Positions 8,062 through 16,520 of a DNA stretch of 64,000 nucleotides are shown here, piece after piece; the stretch's first letter is position 1, and each line of letters begins with the position of its first letter. The notes under the pieces were generated by a model, which had not been told where the DNA came from, did no database searches, and was given only the letters and a program-made list of their open reading frames with translations. The DNA lies in the NCBI RefSeq assembly GCF_036116635.1, contig NZ_CP107995.1, positions 9,424,001 through 9,488,000 of the forward strand. Direction: 5' to 3'. The stretch is from Amycolatopsis sp. NBC_00345. Its GTDB lineage: Bacteria > Actinomycetota > Actinomycetes > Mycobacteriales > Pseudonocardiaceae. The position numbers and the translations under genes are program-made.

Positions 8062-8523
8062 CTAACCGTGCGCGCGCACCCAGTCGACGAGGGCGGGCAT
8101 GGCGCGTTCGATCATGCCGAGCACCTCTTCGAAGCCGCCGTCGGCGCCGTAGTACGGGTCCGGCACCTCGGAGCACGGCGGCGCGATGGGGTCGAAGTCC
8201 CGCAGCAGCCGAACCCGCCCGGGCTCCGCGACGCGCGCCTGAAGGAACTCGAGGTGCCCCTCGTCGGCGGCCAGCAGCAGGTCGGCTTCGAGATCTTCGT
8301 CGCCGACCTCGGCCGCGACGTGCTCCGTGGGGTAGCCGTGCGCTTTCAACGTCGCGCGCGCCCGCCGGTCCGCAGCCTCCCCGACGTGCCACGGCCCCGT
8401 CCCGGCACTCGACACCCGTACGGCCCCTTCGAGCCCCGCTTCGGCCAGCTTCGCCCGGAACACCATCTCCGCCATGGGAGACCGGCAGATGTTGCCGGAA
8501 CACACGAACACGACATGAGTCAC
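8062..8523 (-). CDS. ptpA: Low-molecular-weight protein tyrosine phosphatase
   Basis: A 153-residue phosphatase. The catalytic P-loop is CSGNICRS at residues 8-15 (CX5R, nucleophile Cys8, Arg14), and the general-acid loop is PDPYYGADGG near residue 120, with the DPYYG signature. In M. tuberculosis the counterpart (Rv2234) is the secreted phosphatase PtpA. Here it is a soluble protein without a signal peptide, probably removing phosphotyrosine from cell proteins. The start is GTG at 8523. It is read divergently from the Nif3 gene, with a dispersed palindrome between them. Confidence 0.92.
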   Translation of the reverse strand: MTHVVFVCSGNICRSPMAEMVFRAKLAEAGLEGAVRVSSAGTGPWHVGEAADRRARATLKAHGYPTEHVAAEVGDEDLEADLLLAADEGHLEFLQARVAEPGRVRLLRDFDPIAPPCSEVPDPYYGADGGFEEVLGMIERAMPALVDWVRAHG

Positions 8524-8560
8524 GGGGTGGAGTCTTCCAGAACCGCCGCGGCCAGGTGGG

Positions 8561-8606
8561 CTCGTGAGTGTTGATGCCGGTTCTAACCGGCATCAACACT
8601 CACGAG
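8561..8606. repeat. Dispersed palindrome, copy 1 of 6 (divergent intergenic)
   Basis: A perfect 46-base palindrome with 22-base arms and a CT loop. Compared with the other copies, the stem positions TTGATGCC/GGCATCAA are changed on both arms, so pairing is kept. It lies between the divergent starts of ptpA and the Nif3 gene, so this copy cannot terminate either of them. Confidence 0.9.
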
Positions 8607-8639
8607 CCCGTCAACCTGATGACGTGGGAAGATCCCCCC

Positions 8640-9467
8640 GTGCCCGCCCTATCCGAGATCATCGAAGTCCTCGAACGCAGCTACCCGAAGCACCTCGCCG
8701 AGAGCTGGGACGCCGTAGGCCTCGTCTGCGGCGACCCCACCGACGACGTGACGCGCGTGCTCTTCTGCGTAGACCCCGTCGAGGCGACGGTGGCCGAGGC
8801 CGAGGAACTGGGCGCGCAGCTGATCGTCGCGCACCATCCGTTGTTGCTCAGGGGTGTGCACGGGGTGCCGGCGGACACGGCGAAGGGTGGTCTCGTCCAC
8901 CGCATGATCCGGGGCGGCATCGCGCTCTACTGCGCGCACACCAACGCCGATTCGGCCGACCCGGGCGTGTCCGACGCGCTCGCGGAGGCCATCGGGCTCA
9001 CCGTGCGGCGGCCGCTGGACCCCCACGTTCCCGGTGGCCGCACCGGGATCGGCCGGATCGGGGAGCTGCCCGAGGCCGAGCCGTTCGGCGCGTTCGTGCA
9101 GCGGGTGGCCGAGGCGCTGCCGGCGACGCTGCCCGGAGTGCTCGGCGCCGGCGACCCGGACCGGCCGATCCGCACCGTCGCGGTGTCCGGCGGGGCCGGC
9201 GACTCCCACCTCGCCAAGGCCGCCGCGGCGGGCGTCGACGCCTACGTCACCGCGGACCTGCGCCATCACCCCGCCGGTGAGCACCTCGCCGCCGCCGGGG
9301 GAGCGCCCGCACTGGTCGGGCTCACGCACTGGGCCAGCGAATGGCCCTGGTGCAGGCAAGCCTCGGCCATTGTCGGCGCGGCCTTTGCGGGTAACGTCGA
9401 CAGTCACGTCTCCACGCGGTGCACCGACCCGTGGACCGTCCGCGCTAGCCAACAAGGAGCACCGTGA
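8640..9467 (+). CDS. Nif3-like dinuclear metal-centre hexameric protein
   Basis: A 275-residue protein of the Nif3/NGG1p-interacting (DUF34) family, homologous in position to Rv2230c. It has the family motifs SWDAVGLVCGDP, VAHHPLLLRG (metal-ligand histidines), YCAHTNADSA and a C-terminal DLRHHPAGEHL with a further His pair. A GTP cyclohydrolase-like function has been proposed for the family but is not settled. GTG at 8640 was chosen because it gives the usual N-terminus (VPALSEIIEVLERSYP) and GGGAAG lies eight bases upstream. Longer in-frame starts would translate the palindrome at 8561-8606. Its end overlaps the next gene by four bases. Confidence 0.9.
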   Translation: MPALSEIIEVLERSYPKHLAESWDAVGLVCGDPTDDVTRVLFCVDPVEATVAEAEELGAQLIVAHHPLLLRGVHGVPADTAKGGLVHRMIRGGIALYCAHTNADSADPGVSDALAEAIGLTVRRPLDPHVPGGRTGIGRIGELPEAEPFGAFVQRVAEALPATLPGVLGAGDPDRPIRTVAVSGGAGDSHLAKAAAAGVDAYVTADLRHHPAGEHLAAAGGAPALVGLTHWASEWPWCRQASAIVGAAFAGNVDSHVSTRCTDPWTVRASQQGAP

Positions 9468-10201
9468 AGGCCGACCCCGCCGTCCAGCGCCAGCTGCTCG
9501 AACTCGCGAAGGTGGACGCCGAGCTCTCGCGCACCGCGCACCGTCGCCGCACCCTCCCCGAGCTCGCCGAAATCGACGCCGGGGAGAAGACCGAGCGGGA
9601 CAAGCGTGACGCCCTCGTGTCGGTCCAGACCGCCGTCTCCGACCTCGACCGCGAGATCGCCCGGCAGGAGAAAGAGATCGAGTCGGTGCGCGCCCGCGAG
9701 GACCGCGACCGCAAGCTGCTCGAGTCCGGTTCCGTGAACTCCAAGCAGATGACCGACATCGAGCACGAGCTGCAGACGCTCGGCCGCCGGCAGGGCGCGC
9801 TGGAGGACGACCTGCTGGAGCTGATGGAGCAGCGCGAGGCACTGGAGCTGGACGCCAAGCGCACCAGCGCCGAGGTCGCCAAGGCGGAGCAGGAGGTCGC
9901 CGCCGCGATCGCCCGCCGCGACGAGACGTTCAAGGACCTCGACACCACCCGCGCCCGCCGCGACGAGGACCGCGCGAAGCTGCTGCCGCGCTTCCCGGAG
10001 CCGGTGCTCAAGCTGTACCAGCGCACCCTCGAGCACAAGGGCATCGGCGCGGCCCTGCTGCGCGCCCGCCGCTGCGGCGCCTGCCAGCTGGAGCTGGACC
10101 GCAACACGATCAACGAGATCAAGGCCACCGCCGAGGACACCGTCGTGCAGTGCGAGAACTGCGGGGCGATCCTCGTCCGCACCCTGGAGTCGGGCCTGTG
10201 A
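9464..10201 (+). CDS. Coiled-coil protein with C4 zinc ribbon
   Basis: A 245-residue protein homologous in context to Rv2229c. Residues 1-180 are heptad-rich and highly charged, a long antiparallel coiled coil (for example EIARQEKEIESVRAREDRDR). The C-terminus carries a zinc ribbon, CGACQLEL ... CENCGAI, with four cysteines. Relatives form an elongated hairpin with a nucleic-acid-binding-like ribbon; the function is not established. It starts at GTG overlapping the Nif3 stop (GTGA) and its own stop overlaps the RNase H start (GTGA), so the three genes form a tightly coupled operon. Confidence 0.88.
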   Translation: MKADPAVQRQLLELAKVDAELSRTAHRRRTLPELAEIDAGEKTERDKRDALVSVQTAVSDLDREIARQEKEIESVRAREDRDRKLLESGSVNSKQMTDIEHELQTLGRRQGALEDDLLELMEQREALELDAKRTSAEVAKAEQEVAAAIARRDETFKDLDTTRARRDEDRAKLLPRFPEPVLKLYQRTLEHKGIGAALLRARRCGACQLELDRNTINEIKATAEDTVVQCENCGAILVRTLESGL

Positions 10202-11343
10202 CGGACCGGGTGGTCGTCGAGGCCGACGGCGGCTCGCGCGGCAACCCCGGCCCGGCCGGCTACGGCGCCGTGGTCAAGGACGCCGCGACCGGCGAGGTCC
10301 TCGTCGAGCGGCACGAGTTCCTCGGCGTGGTCACCAACAACGTGGCCGAGTACTCGGGCCTGATCGCCGGGCTCGCCGCGGCCGCCGAGACCGGTGCGTC
10401 CACTGTGGACGTCCGGATGGACTCGAAGCTCGTCGTGGAGCAGATGTCCGGCCGCTGGAAGATCAAGCACGCCGCGCTGCAGCCGCTCGCCGCCGAGGCG
10501 CGTGAACTCGCGGACGGGTTCGACCGTGTCACTTACATGTGGATCCCCCGCGCCGAGAACTCGCACGCCGACCGGCTCGCCAACGTCGCGATGGACAGCG
10601 GCACCGGCCGTCCCACCGCCAAGGCCGCCACCGCTGCCGCCAAGACCGCTGCCGCCAAGGTCACCGAGCCGGACCGGATTTCCCCGGTCGGCTGGACCGG
10701 CGCCCGCGGCACGCCGACCAAGCTGCTCCTGCTGCGCCACGGCCAGACGGCGATGTCGGTCGACCGCCGCTACTCCGGCCGCGGCGACGTCCCGCTCACC
10801 GAGCACGGCCGTGGGCAGGCCGCCGCCGCGGCGAAGCGGCTGGCCGGCATGCCGGGCCTGATCGGCGAGGACGGCGAGGCCGCGCCCATCGTCGCGTCGC
10901 CGCTGACCCGGACGAAGCAGACCGCGCAGGCCGTCGCCGACGCGCTCGGCGGCCGGGTCGAGACGCACCCGGGCCTGATCGAAACCGACTTCGGCGAGTG
11001 GGAGGGCCTCACCTTCACCGAGGCCGCGGAGCACGACCCGGAGCTGCACCGCTGCTGGCTGTCCGACGCCTCGTGCGCGCCGCCCGGCGGCGAGAGCTTC
11101 GACGCGGTCTACGTGCGCGTCCGCCAGGCCCTCGACGACCTGGTCGAGCAGTACGCCGGCCGCACGGTCGTGGTGGTCAGCCACGTGACGCCGATCAAGA
11201 CGCTGCTGCGGCTGGGCCTGGACTCCGGCCCGTCGCTGCTCTTCCGGCTGCACCTGGACCTGGCGTCGCTGTCGATCGTCGAGTTCTACCCCGACGGCAA
11301 CGCTTCCGTCCGGCTGGTCAACGACATCTCACACCTGAGCTGA
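10198..11343 (+). CDS. Bifunctional RNase HI / CobC-type acid phosphatase
   Basis: A 381-residue fusion matching M. tuberculosis Rv2228c in layout. Residues 1-135 are RNase HI (EADGGSRGNPGPAGYG, NNVAEYSGL, MDSKLVVEQMSG, with the acidic catalytic residues in place). Residues 150-165 are an Ala/Lys linker. From residue 175 it is a histidine phosphatase with LLRHGQTAMS (Arg180-His181). The first domain cleaves RNA in RNA:DNA hybrids; the second resembles alpha-ribazole phosphatase (CobC) and may serve cobalamin synthesis. GTG at 10198 overlaps the preceding stop. Confidence 0.93.
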   Translation: MTDRVVVEADGGSRGNPGPAGYGAVVKDAATGEVLVERHEFLGVVTNNVAEYSGLIAGLAAAAETGASTVDVRMDSKLVVEQMSGRWKIKHAALQPLAAEARELADGFDRVTYMWIPRAENSHADRLANVAMDSGTGRPTAKAATAAAKTAAAKVTEPDRISPVGWTGARGTPTKLLLLRHGQTAMSVDRRYSGRGDVPLTEHGRGQAAAAAKRLAGMPGLIGEDGEAAPIVASPLTRTKQTAQAVADALGGRVETHPGLIETDFGEWEGLTFTEAAEHDPELHRCWLSDASCAPPGGESFDAVYVRVRQALDDLVEQYAGRTVVVVSHVTPIKTLLRLGLDSGPSLLFRLHLDLASLSIVEFYPDGNASVRLVNDISHLS

Positions 11344-11443
11344 CCGGCGGGAATGTGCTGCGGATCACGCCCGACGGTGACGCGTGGGAACCGGCCGGTG
11401 AGGTATTGGCTAGAGTGCTGAGTCGACCGCGGCGCCGCGGCGC

Positions 11444-11459
11444 GGATCCCCGGGGATCC
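11444..11459. repeat. 16-bp perfect palindrome in a leader region
   Basis: GGATCCCC-GGGGATCC lies about 20 bases upstream of the GT-C gene, after a possible -10 element TAGAGT at 11411-11416. It could be a protein site or an mRNA hairpin near the ribosome-binding site. No binding protein can be named. Confidence 0.4.
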
Positions 11460-11479
11460 TCATAGGGGGGCGCAGGCTC

Positions 11480-13267
11480 GTGCGTTTCTCGGCAAGATCT
11501 GCGAGTAGAAACAGTGACGAGGACATGACGGCAAGCGCACTCAGCGAAGCATCCGAACGTGACCTGCCCGAGCAGGACGCGCCCGAGACCGCCCGCGGCC
11601 TGCGTCACGGCTGGATCGCCGCGACGCTGGCGGTGCTCGCCGGTGTGGCCGCGGTCGCCTGGCACGCCACTCGCTACGGCCACTGGATCGTGGACGACGC
11701 GGCGATCACGTTCTCCTACTCGCGCAGCTTCGCCGACGGCCTCGGCCCGGTGCTGCAGCCCGGCGCGCCGCCGGTCGAGGGCTTCTCCGACCCGACCTGG
11801 ATGGTGCTGCTCGCGCTCGGCAAGCTGGCCGGCCTGTTCGACCACGGCCTGCTGTTCGGCATCCCGGACTACGTGCTGTTCCCGAAGCTGCTCGGCCTGC
11901 TGTTCACCGCCGGCATCCTGATCCTCTGCCACGTGGCGGCGCGCCAGCTCTTCCCGCGGCGCGCGTGGGCGGTCACCCTGGCCGTCGGCCTCACGCTGGC
12001 CACCATCCCGTCGTTTGTCATCTGGGTGGTCTCCGGCCTGGAGAACTCGCTGTTCGCGTTCGCCGTGCTCGGCCTGGCGGTGCTGCTGTTCAGCGCGGTG
12101 CACAAGGAGCGCGCGCTCACGCCGAAGGTCGCGATCGCGGCGGGCGTGATCGTCGCGTTCGCCGCGCTGACGCGTCCTGAGGGCCTGATCTACATGGCCG
12201 CGTACCCGATCGTCCTGCTCTTCGGCATCCGCCGGGACGGCTTCTGGCGCAGCTTCCGCTTCGCCGTGCTGTCCATCGTGGCCTTCGCCGTCCCGTTCGG
12301 GGCGTACGTGGCCTGGCGCTACAGCGAGTTTCACCGGCTGCTGGCGAACCCGTCGGTGGCGAAGAAGCAGGGCCTGCCCGACCTGTACTCGATCATCCGG
12401 CCCGGCAACCTGATCGCGTACGCCGGCATCGCGGCCACGATCGTGCTCGCCGCCGTGGTGATCTGGGCGCTGGTCAAGGCCCCGTGGCGCCGGGCGCTGG
12501 TGGCGCTGATGACGCCGTTCGCGCTGGGCGTGATCGCCTTCGGCGTGATGATCCCGGACTGGATGGCGCAGAACCGTTTCGCGACGCCGGTGTGGGTGCT
12601 GGGCGCGCTGGGCGGGACGCTGGCGTTCGCCGAGCTGCTGCGCACGGTCAAGGTGCGCTGGCGCGCGGTGGCTTCGGTCGTGGTGGTGGCCGCGGCGATC
12701 CCGTCGCTGGTCGGGTTCACGCACGCCTCCGACCAGTTCATCAAGAGCCCCACCATCCCCGCCTGCCTGGTCGCCGACCGCTTCGGCCGCGGCTTCAACA
12801 CCTACGCCGACATGCTGGGCCTCCAGCAGGCCTCGCTGCTGCTGCCGGACCTCGGCGGCTCGTCGATGACCAGCCGCCTGCACCTGGTGGACATGGCCGG
12901 GCTGGTGAACGCGGACATCGCGGACCTGACCAAGAACGAGGACCTCGCCGGCCTGCGCAACTACGTGTTCGACTCGGTCAAGCCGACCTTCATCCACTCC
13001 TGGGGCCCGTGGGCGGCGGGCAACGGGATCACGGTCGACCCGCGCGTGGACCGCGACTACTACCCGATCTTCGTCTACCCGGGCCCGGGCCCGCGCAACG
13101 GCGACTTCGTGCGCAAGGACGCCGTCACGGACATGGCCAAGCTCAAGGCCGTCCAGCACTACGCGGCGACCACGATGATGGACGTCGAGGCCTACCGGTT
13201 CGGCGAGGGCCTGAACGACTGCGGCCCGACGATGCAGCCGGGCCAGACCATCCCGCCGCGTCCCTGA
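11480..13267 (+). CDS. GT-C fold polytopic membrane glycosyltransferase-like protein (AftB/ZomB type)
   Basis: A 595-residue protein with about ten membrane helices and a C-terminal extracytoplasmic domain of around 170 residues. After the first helix comes a luminal loop WIVDDAAITFSYSRSFADGL followed by PPVEGFSDPTWMVLL, the Asp-Asp signature loop of GT-C enzymes such as mycobacterial AftB and the related ZomB family. These transfer sugars from polyprenyl-phosphate donors outside the membrane, in mycobacteria the terminal arabinose of arabinogalactan. The GTG start at 11480 follows AGGGGGG. An ATG 15 codons later is an alternative. The exact sugar and acceptor are not determined. Confidence 0.75.
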   Translation: MRFSARSASRNSDEDMTASALSEASERDLPEQDAPETARGLRHGWIAATLAVLAGVAAVAWHATRYGHWIVDDAAITFSYSRSFADGLGPVLQPGAPPVEGFSDPTWMVLLALGKLAGLFDHGLLFGIPDYVLFPKLLGLLFTAGILILCHVAARQLFPRRAWAVTLAVGLTLATIPSFVIWVVSGLENSLFAFAVLGLAVLLFSAVHKERALTPKVAIAAGVIVAFAALTRPEGLIYMAAYPIVLLFGIRRDGFWRSFRFAVLSIVAFAVPFGAYVAWRYSEFHRLLANPSVAKKQGLPDLYSIIRPGNLIAYAGIAATIVLAAVVIWALVKAPWRRALVALMTPFALGVIAFGVMIPDWMAQNRFATPVWVLGALGGTLAFAELLRTVKVRWRAVASVVVVAAAIPSLVGFTHASDQFIKSPTIPACLVADRFGRGFNTYADMLGLQQASLLLPDLGGSSMTSRLHLVDMAGLVNADIADLTKNEDLAGLRNYVFDSVKPTFIHSWGPWAAGNGITVDPRVDRDYYPIFVYPGPGPRNGDFVRKDAVTDMAKLKAVQHYAATTMMDVEAYRFGEGLNDCGPTMQPGQTIPPRP

Positions 13268-13271
13268 GCCC

Positions 13272-13317
13272 CTTGTGAGTGTTTATGACGGTTCTAACCG
13301 TCATAAACACTCACGAG
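13272..13317. repeat. Dispersed palindrome, copy 2 of 6 (convergent intergenic)
   Basis: Core GTGAGTGTTTATGACGGTT, a CT loop and the exact complement (13275-13314), extended by one wobble and two normal pairs. It is the only sequence between the stops of two convergent genes, so it probably also terminates both. Confidence 0.9.
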
Positions 13318-13322
13318 TCTTT

Positions 13323-14567
13323 TCAGGGGAGCACGAGCCAGAGCGCCACGGTGGCCGCGGCGAGGGAGAGCGGCGTGGTGAGCACGCCGAGCTTCAGGAA
13401 CTCCCTCGCCGACGGCCGGTGCCCGGCCTTCGCGAGCACCCGGCGCCACAGCAGCGTGGCGAGTGAGCCGAGGTAGGTCGCGTTCGGGCCGATGTTCACG
13501 CCGAGCAGCACGGCGAGCAGGATGCCGGTGTTCGGGTGCGGGCCCAGCACGGTCAGCAGGATCAGCGTCGCCGGCAGGTTGTTGACGAGGTTGGCCAGCA
13601 CGGCCGCGATGGCGGCGGTGGCCAGCAGCTCGGGCAGTCCGGCGGAGTCCGGCAGCAGGGTGTGCAGGACGCCGCCCAGCAGGTGCTCCGACACGGCCTC
13701 GACGACCACGGCCAGCCCGAGCACGAAGAGGATCAGCATCGGCGAGGCCTCGGTGACGAGCTGCCAGGGCTTGATCTTGCGTTCGGCCAGTGCTTTCACG
13801 CCGAGGATGAGCGCGGCCAGCGCGGCCACCCAGACGGGCTCGACGTGCACCAGCTGCCCGGCCCCGAACCCGACCAGCGTGCCCGCCAGCACGACGAGCG
13901 CGAACACCGGCGCGTCCCGGTGCTCGGGCGTACGGGTGCTGGGCGCGGCCCGGAGGTCCTTGCGGAAGAACCGGGCGAACACGGCCAGCTCGATGGCCAG
14001 CGTGACGAGCCATGGCAGCGCCATCAGCGCGGTGAACCCGGCGAACGTGAGCCCGGAGGCGGCGAAGGCGAGCAGGTTCGTCAGGTTGGAGACGGGCAGC
14101 AGGGTGGACGCGGAGTTGGCGAGGTGCGCGCACGCGTAGACGTGGGGCTTCGATTCGAGCCGCAGCCCTTCGGCGGTCGCGAGGACAACGGGCGTGAGCA
14201 GCACGACGGTCGCGTCGAGGCTGAGGATCGCGGTAACCCCGGCCGCCGCGGCGAACGTGAGGACGAGCAGCCGCCGCGGCCGCCCGCGGCAGACCTCCGC
14301 GAGCCGGGTCCCGAGCCAGCTGAACACCCCGTCCGCCGCGGCGAGATGGCTGACGAGCAGGATCGCGGCGAGGAACCCCATCGTCGGCAGGATCTCGACC
14401 ACCCGCTGTCCCGCTTCCGCGGGAGTCGCCAGCCCCAGCAGCAACGCCACCCCGGCCAACGGCACGGCGGCCACCGCCTCGGGCCACCCCCGCGGCCGCA
14501 CCATGGCGAACACCAGCGTGGCGGCAAGCAGGATCAGGCTGGCCACTGCCGCTGCGGGTCCGGTCAC
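13323..14567 (-). CDS. ArsB/SLC13-type ion transporter
   Basis: A 414-residue membrane protein with about 11 helices, related to the arsenical pump ArsB and other ion transporters. Visible family features are LSLDATVVLLTPVV and the mirrored NLVNNLPATLILL, plus HLANSASTLLPVSNLTNLLA and GVNIGPNATYLGSLATLLW. These two inverted Asn-rich motifs are the substrate-binding repeats of the IT superfamily. It may extrude arsenite or antimonite, but there is no ars regulator or reductase beside it, so substrate is open. The GTG start at 14567 has no clear ribosome-binding site. Confidence 0.8.
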   Translation of the reverse strand: MTGPAAAVASLILLAATLVFAMVRPRGWPEAVAAVPLAGVALLLGLATPAEAGQRVVEILPTMGFLAAILLVSHLAAADGVFSWLGTRLAEVCRGRPRRLLVLTFAAAAGVTAILSLDATVVLLTPVVLATAEGLRLESKPHVYACAHLANSASTLLPVSNLTNLLAFAASGLTFAGFTALMALPWLVTLAIELAVFARFFRKDLRAAPSTRTPEHRDAPVFALVVLAGTLVGFGAGQLVHVEPVWVAALAALILGVKALAERKIKPWQLVTEASPMLILFVLGLAVVVEAVSEHLLGGVLHTLLPDSAGLPELLATAAIAAVLANLVNNLPATLILLTVLGPHPNTGILLAVLLGVNIGPNATYLGSLATLLWRRVLAKAGHRPSAREFLKLGVLTTPLSLAAATVALWLVLP

Positions 14568-14625
14568 GCGCCAACGCTAACCGGCCCCATGTGGACACTC
14601 GGACAGCGGCTCGTGGGCGAGCCCC

Positions 14626-15753
14626 TCAGACCCGGCCGGTAGCCGGTTCCGGGACCCCGGCGCCGCGGGCCAGGTCCTGTTCCTTCGAGCGGATGACCGG
14701 CAGCACGTGCGAGCCGAAGTGGGCCACGTCCTCCAGGTAGTGCAGGAAGCCGAGCAGCAGCAGGTTCGCGCCGCGGCGCTTGTACTCGATGGCGCGGTCC
14801 GCGATCTGCTCCGGGGTGCCGATCAGGCCCGTGCGGAAGCCGTCGTTGTACTGGACCAGGTCCTTGAACTCCGAGTCCGCCCACATGCCCTTAGTGTCCG
14901 AAGTGGACTTACCAGCCTGCTTCACCGCGGAGCGGAAGCCTTCGACGGCGTCCACATTGGCCTTGGCGACGATCTCACGCAGGACGTCCTTGGCCTCGGA
15001 CTCCGTCTCGCGGGCGATGACAAAACCGTTCAGTCCGAAGCGGACACTGTGGTCGTTCTCCGCCGCGTAGCCGTTGACTTCCTCGACCTGTTCGGTGAAA
15101 CCGTCGAAGTCCTTGCCGTTGCTGAAGTACCAGTCCGAGACGCGGCCGGCCAGCTTGCGCGCCGCGGTGGAGTTGCCGCCCTGGAAGATCTCCGGGTGCG
15201 GGCGGCTTTCGGGCTTGGGCTTGATGTCGAAGTCGTGAATGCGGTAGAAGTCGCCGCCGAACTCGGCGTGGTCGTCGGTCCAGAGTTCCTTCAGCACACG
15301 GATGAACTCCTCCGTGCGGCGGTACCGCTCGTCGTGCTCCAGCCACGGCTCGCCGAGCTTCGTGAATTCGTCCTTGAACCAGCCGCTCACCACGTTGACC
15401 GCGGCGCGGCCGCCGGAGATCACGTCGGCGCTCGCGATGAACTTCGCCAGCACGCCCGGGTGCCACAGCCCCGGGTGGACCGCCGCGATCACCTTCAGCC
15501 GCTGCGTCGCCAGCAGCAGCGCGAGGCTGAACCCGGTCGACTCGTGCTGGTAGGCGGCGCCGTAGCTGGCGGTGTAGCGGACCTGGCTGAGCGCGTACTC
15601 GAAGCCGTTGTCCTCCGCGAGCACGGCCAGTTTCCGGTTGTACTCGTACCCCCAGTCGGTGCGCTGTTCGATGTCGCTCGTGACCAGGCCGCCGCTCACG
15701 TTCGGCACCCAGTAGGCGAATTTCAGTGGCTCGTGCAGGTCTGGTACGGACAT
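14626..15753 (-). CDS. sfnG: Dimethylsulfone monooxygenase SfnG (FMNH2-dependent, LLM class)
   Basis: A 375-residue luciferase-like flavin monooxygenase. The opening LKFAYWVPNVSGGLVTS and segments SQVRYTASYGAAYQHES, RAAVNVVSGWFKDEF and FQGGNSTAARKLAGRVSDW match the SfnG subfamily closely. SfnG uses FMNH2 and O2 to convert dimethylsulfone to methanesulfinate, releasing sulfur for assimilation. No flavin reductase or other sulfonate gene is adjacent, so reduced flavin must come from elsewhere. The ATG at 15753 gives the normal N-terminus; its ribosome-binding site is weak. It is divergent from rnpB. Confidence 0.88.
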   Translation of the reverse strand: MSVPDLHEPLKFAYWVPNVSGGLVTSDIEQRTDWGYEYNRKLAVLAEDNGFEYALSQVRYTASYGAAYQHESTGFSLALLLATQRLKVIAAVHPGLWHPGVLAKFIASADVISGGRAAVNVVSGWFKDEFTKLGEPWLEHDERYRRTEEFIRVLKELWTDDHAEFGGDFYRIHDFDIKPKPESRPHPEIFQGGNSTAARKLAGRVSDWYFSNGKDFDGFTEQVEEVNGYAAENDHSVRFGLNGFVIARETESEAKDVLREIVAKANVDAVEGFRSAVKQAGKSTSDTKGMWADSEFKDLVQYNDGFRTGLIGTPEQIADRAIEYKRRGANLLLLGFLHYLEDVAHFGSHVLPVIRSKEQDLARGAGVPEPATGRV

Positions 15754-15915
15754 GGGCCGAGTGAACAGCGGGGCACCGGCACCGTCAACGGTCGTCCATG
15801 CGATGAGAACGGCGTCCACAAAGGATGGTGCAAAGACCCGGGTGAACGGCGCCGTCGCCGCGGGGCAAACCCGACCGCGCGCGAGGCGGACGCGCAGCGG
15901 CAGGTACGATTCGCC

Positions 15916-16327
15916 GGCGGACGAGCTGGCAGGACGGTCGCGGCCCGGGGCGACCCGGTCCGAGGAAAGTCCGGACTCCGCAGGGCAGGGTGGTTGCTAA
16001 CGGCAACCCGGGGCGACCCGCGGGACAGTGCCACAGAAAACAGACCGCCCCCGTCAGTGCTCGATTCGGCGGGGGTAAGGGTGAAACGGTGGTGTAAGAG
16101 ACCACCAGCATCCCGGGTGACCGGGATGGCTCGGTAAACCCCACCCGGAGCAAGGCCAAGAGGGAGCTCACGCTCCTGCGCAGGCGTTCGAGGACGGCCC
16201 GTCCGATGCCTGCGGGTAGGCCGCTGGAGCCTGCCGGCAACGGCAGGCCGAGATGGATGACCGTCGCCCGGTCCGCCGCAAGGCGCGGCCGGGAACAGGA
16301 TCCGGCTTACATGCCAGCTCGTCCGCC
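15916..16327 (+). ncRNA. rnpB: RNase P RNA, bacterial type A
   Basis: The catalytic RNA of ribonuclease P, which trims the 5' leader of pre-tRNAs. Universally conserved blocks occur in order: GAGGAAAGTCCGGACTCC (from 15962), CCACAGAAAACAG (near 16031), a GAAACGGTGGTGTAAGAGACC segment (near 16083, shown in parts), and the 3' AGGATCCGGCTTACATG. The outer helix P1 is clear: GGCGGACGAGCTGGCA at 15916 pairs with TGCCAGCTCGTCCGCC at 16312-16327, which fixes both ends. About 412 nt is normal for an actinomycete. Reading frames across this interval are not coding. Confidence 0.96.
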
Positions 16328-16330
16328 CCA

Positions 16331-16438
16331 ATCCCACATTGGGTGCGTCTAACGCACCCAACGCCACATTGGGTGCGTTGGACGCACCGAACGCCACATT
16401 GGGTGCGTTGGACGCACCCAACGCCACATTGGGGCGCT
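16331..16438. repeat. 30-bp tandem repeat with internal palindrome (3.6 units)
   Basis: Units 16331-16360, 16361-16390, 16391-16420 and a partial 16421-16438. Each has the core CCACATTGGGTGCGT and an inner palindrome TGGGTGCGTTGGACGCACC. Units differ at one to three bases. The array begins four bases after the rnpB 3' end. There are no spacers, so it is not CRISPR. It may serve as a terminator, a processing barrier for rnpB, or a protein-binding array. Confidence 0.9.
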
Positions 16439-16520
16439 TCAGACCAGGCCCGCCATCAGGCCTCGGACTGCTGCTTCCGGCGGTGCGCACCCGTGGTTAC
16501 CACGCGGTAGGGTGCCCGGC

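Noticed and set aside
8568..8639. N-terminal extension of the Nif3 protein
   Set aside because: It would translate the dispersed palindrome; GTG at 8640 gives the family start and has a ribosome-binding site.
14707..16137. Plus-strand open frame over sfnG and rnpB
   Set aside because: It is antisense to sfnG and runs into the RNase P RNA, whose conserved blocks and P1 helix explain the sequence.
16331..16438. Possible CRISPR array
   Set aside because: The 30-bp units are contiguous with no spacers, units are imperfect, and no cas genes are present.
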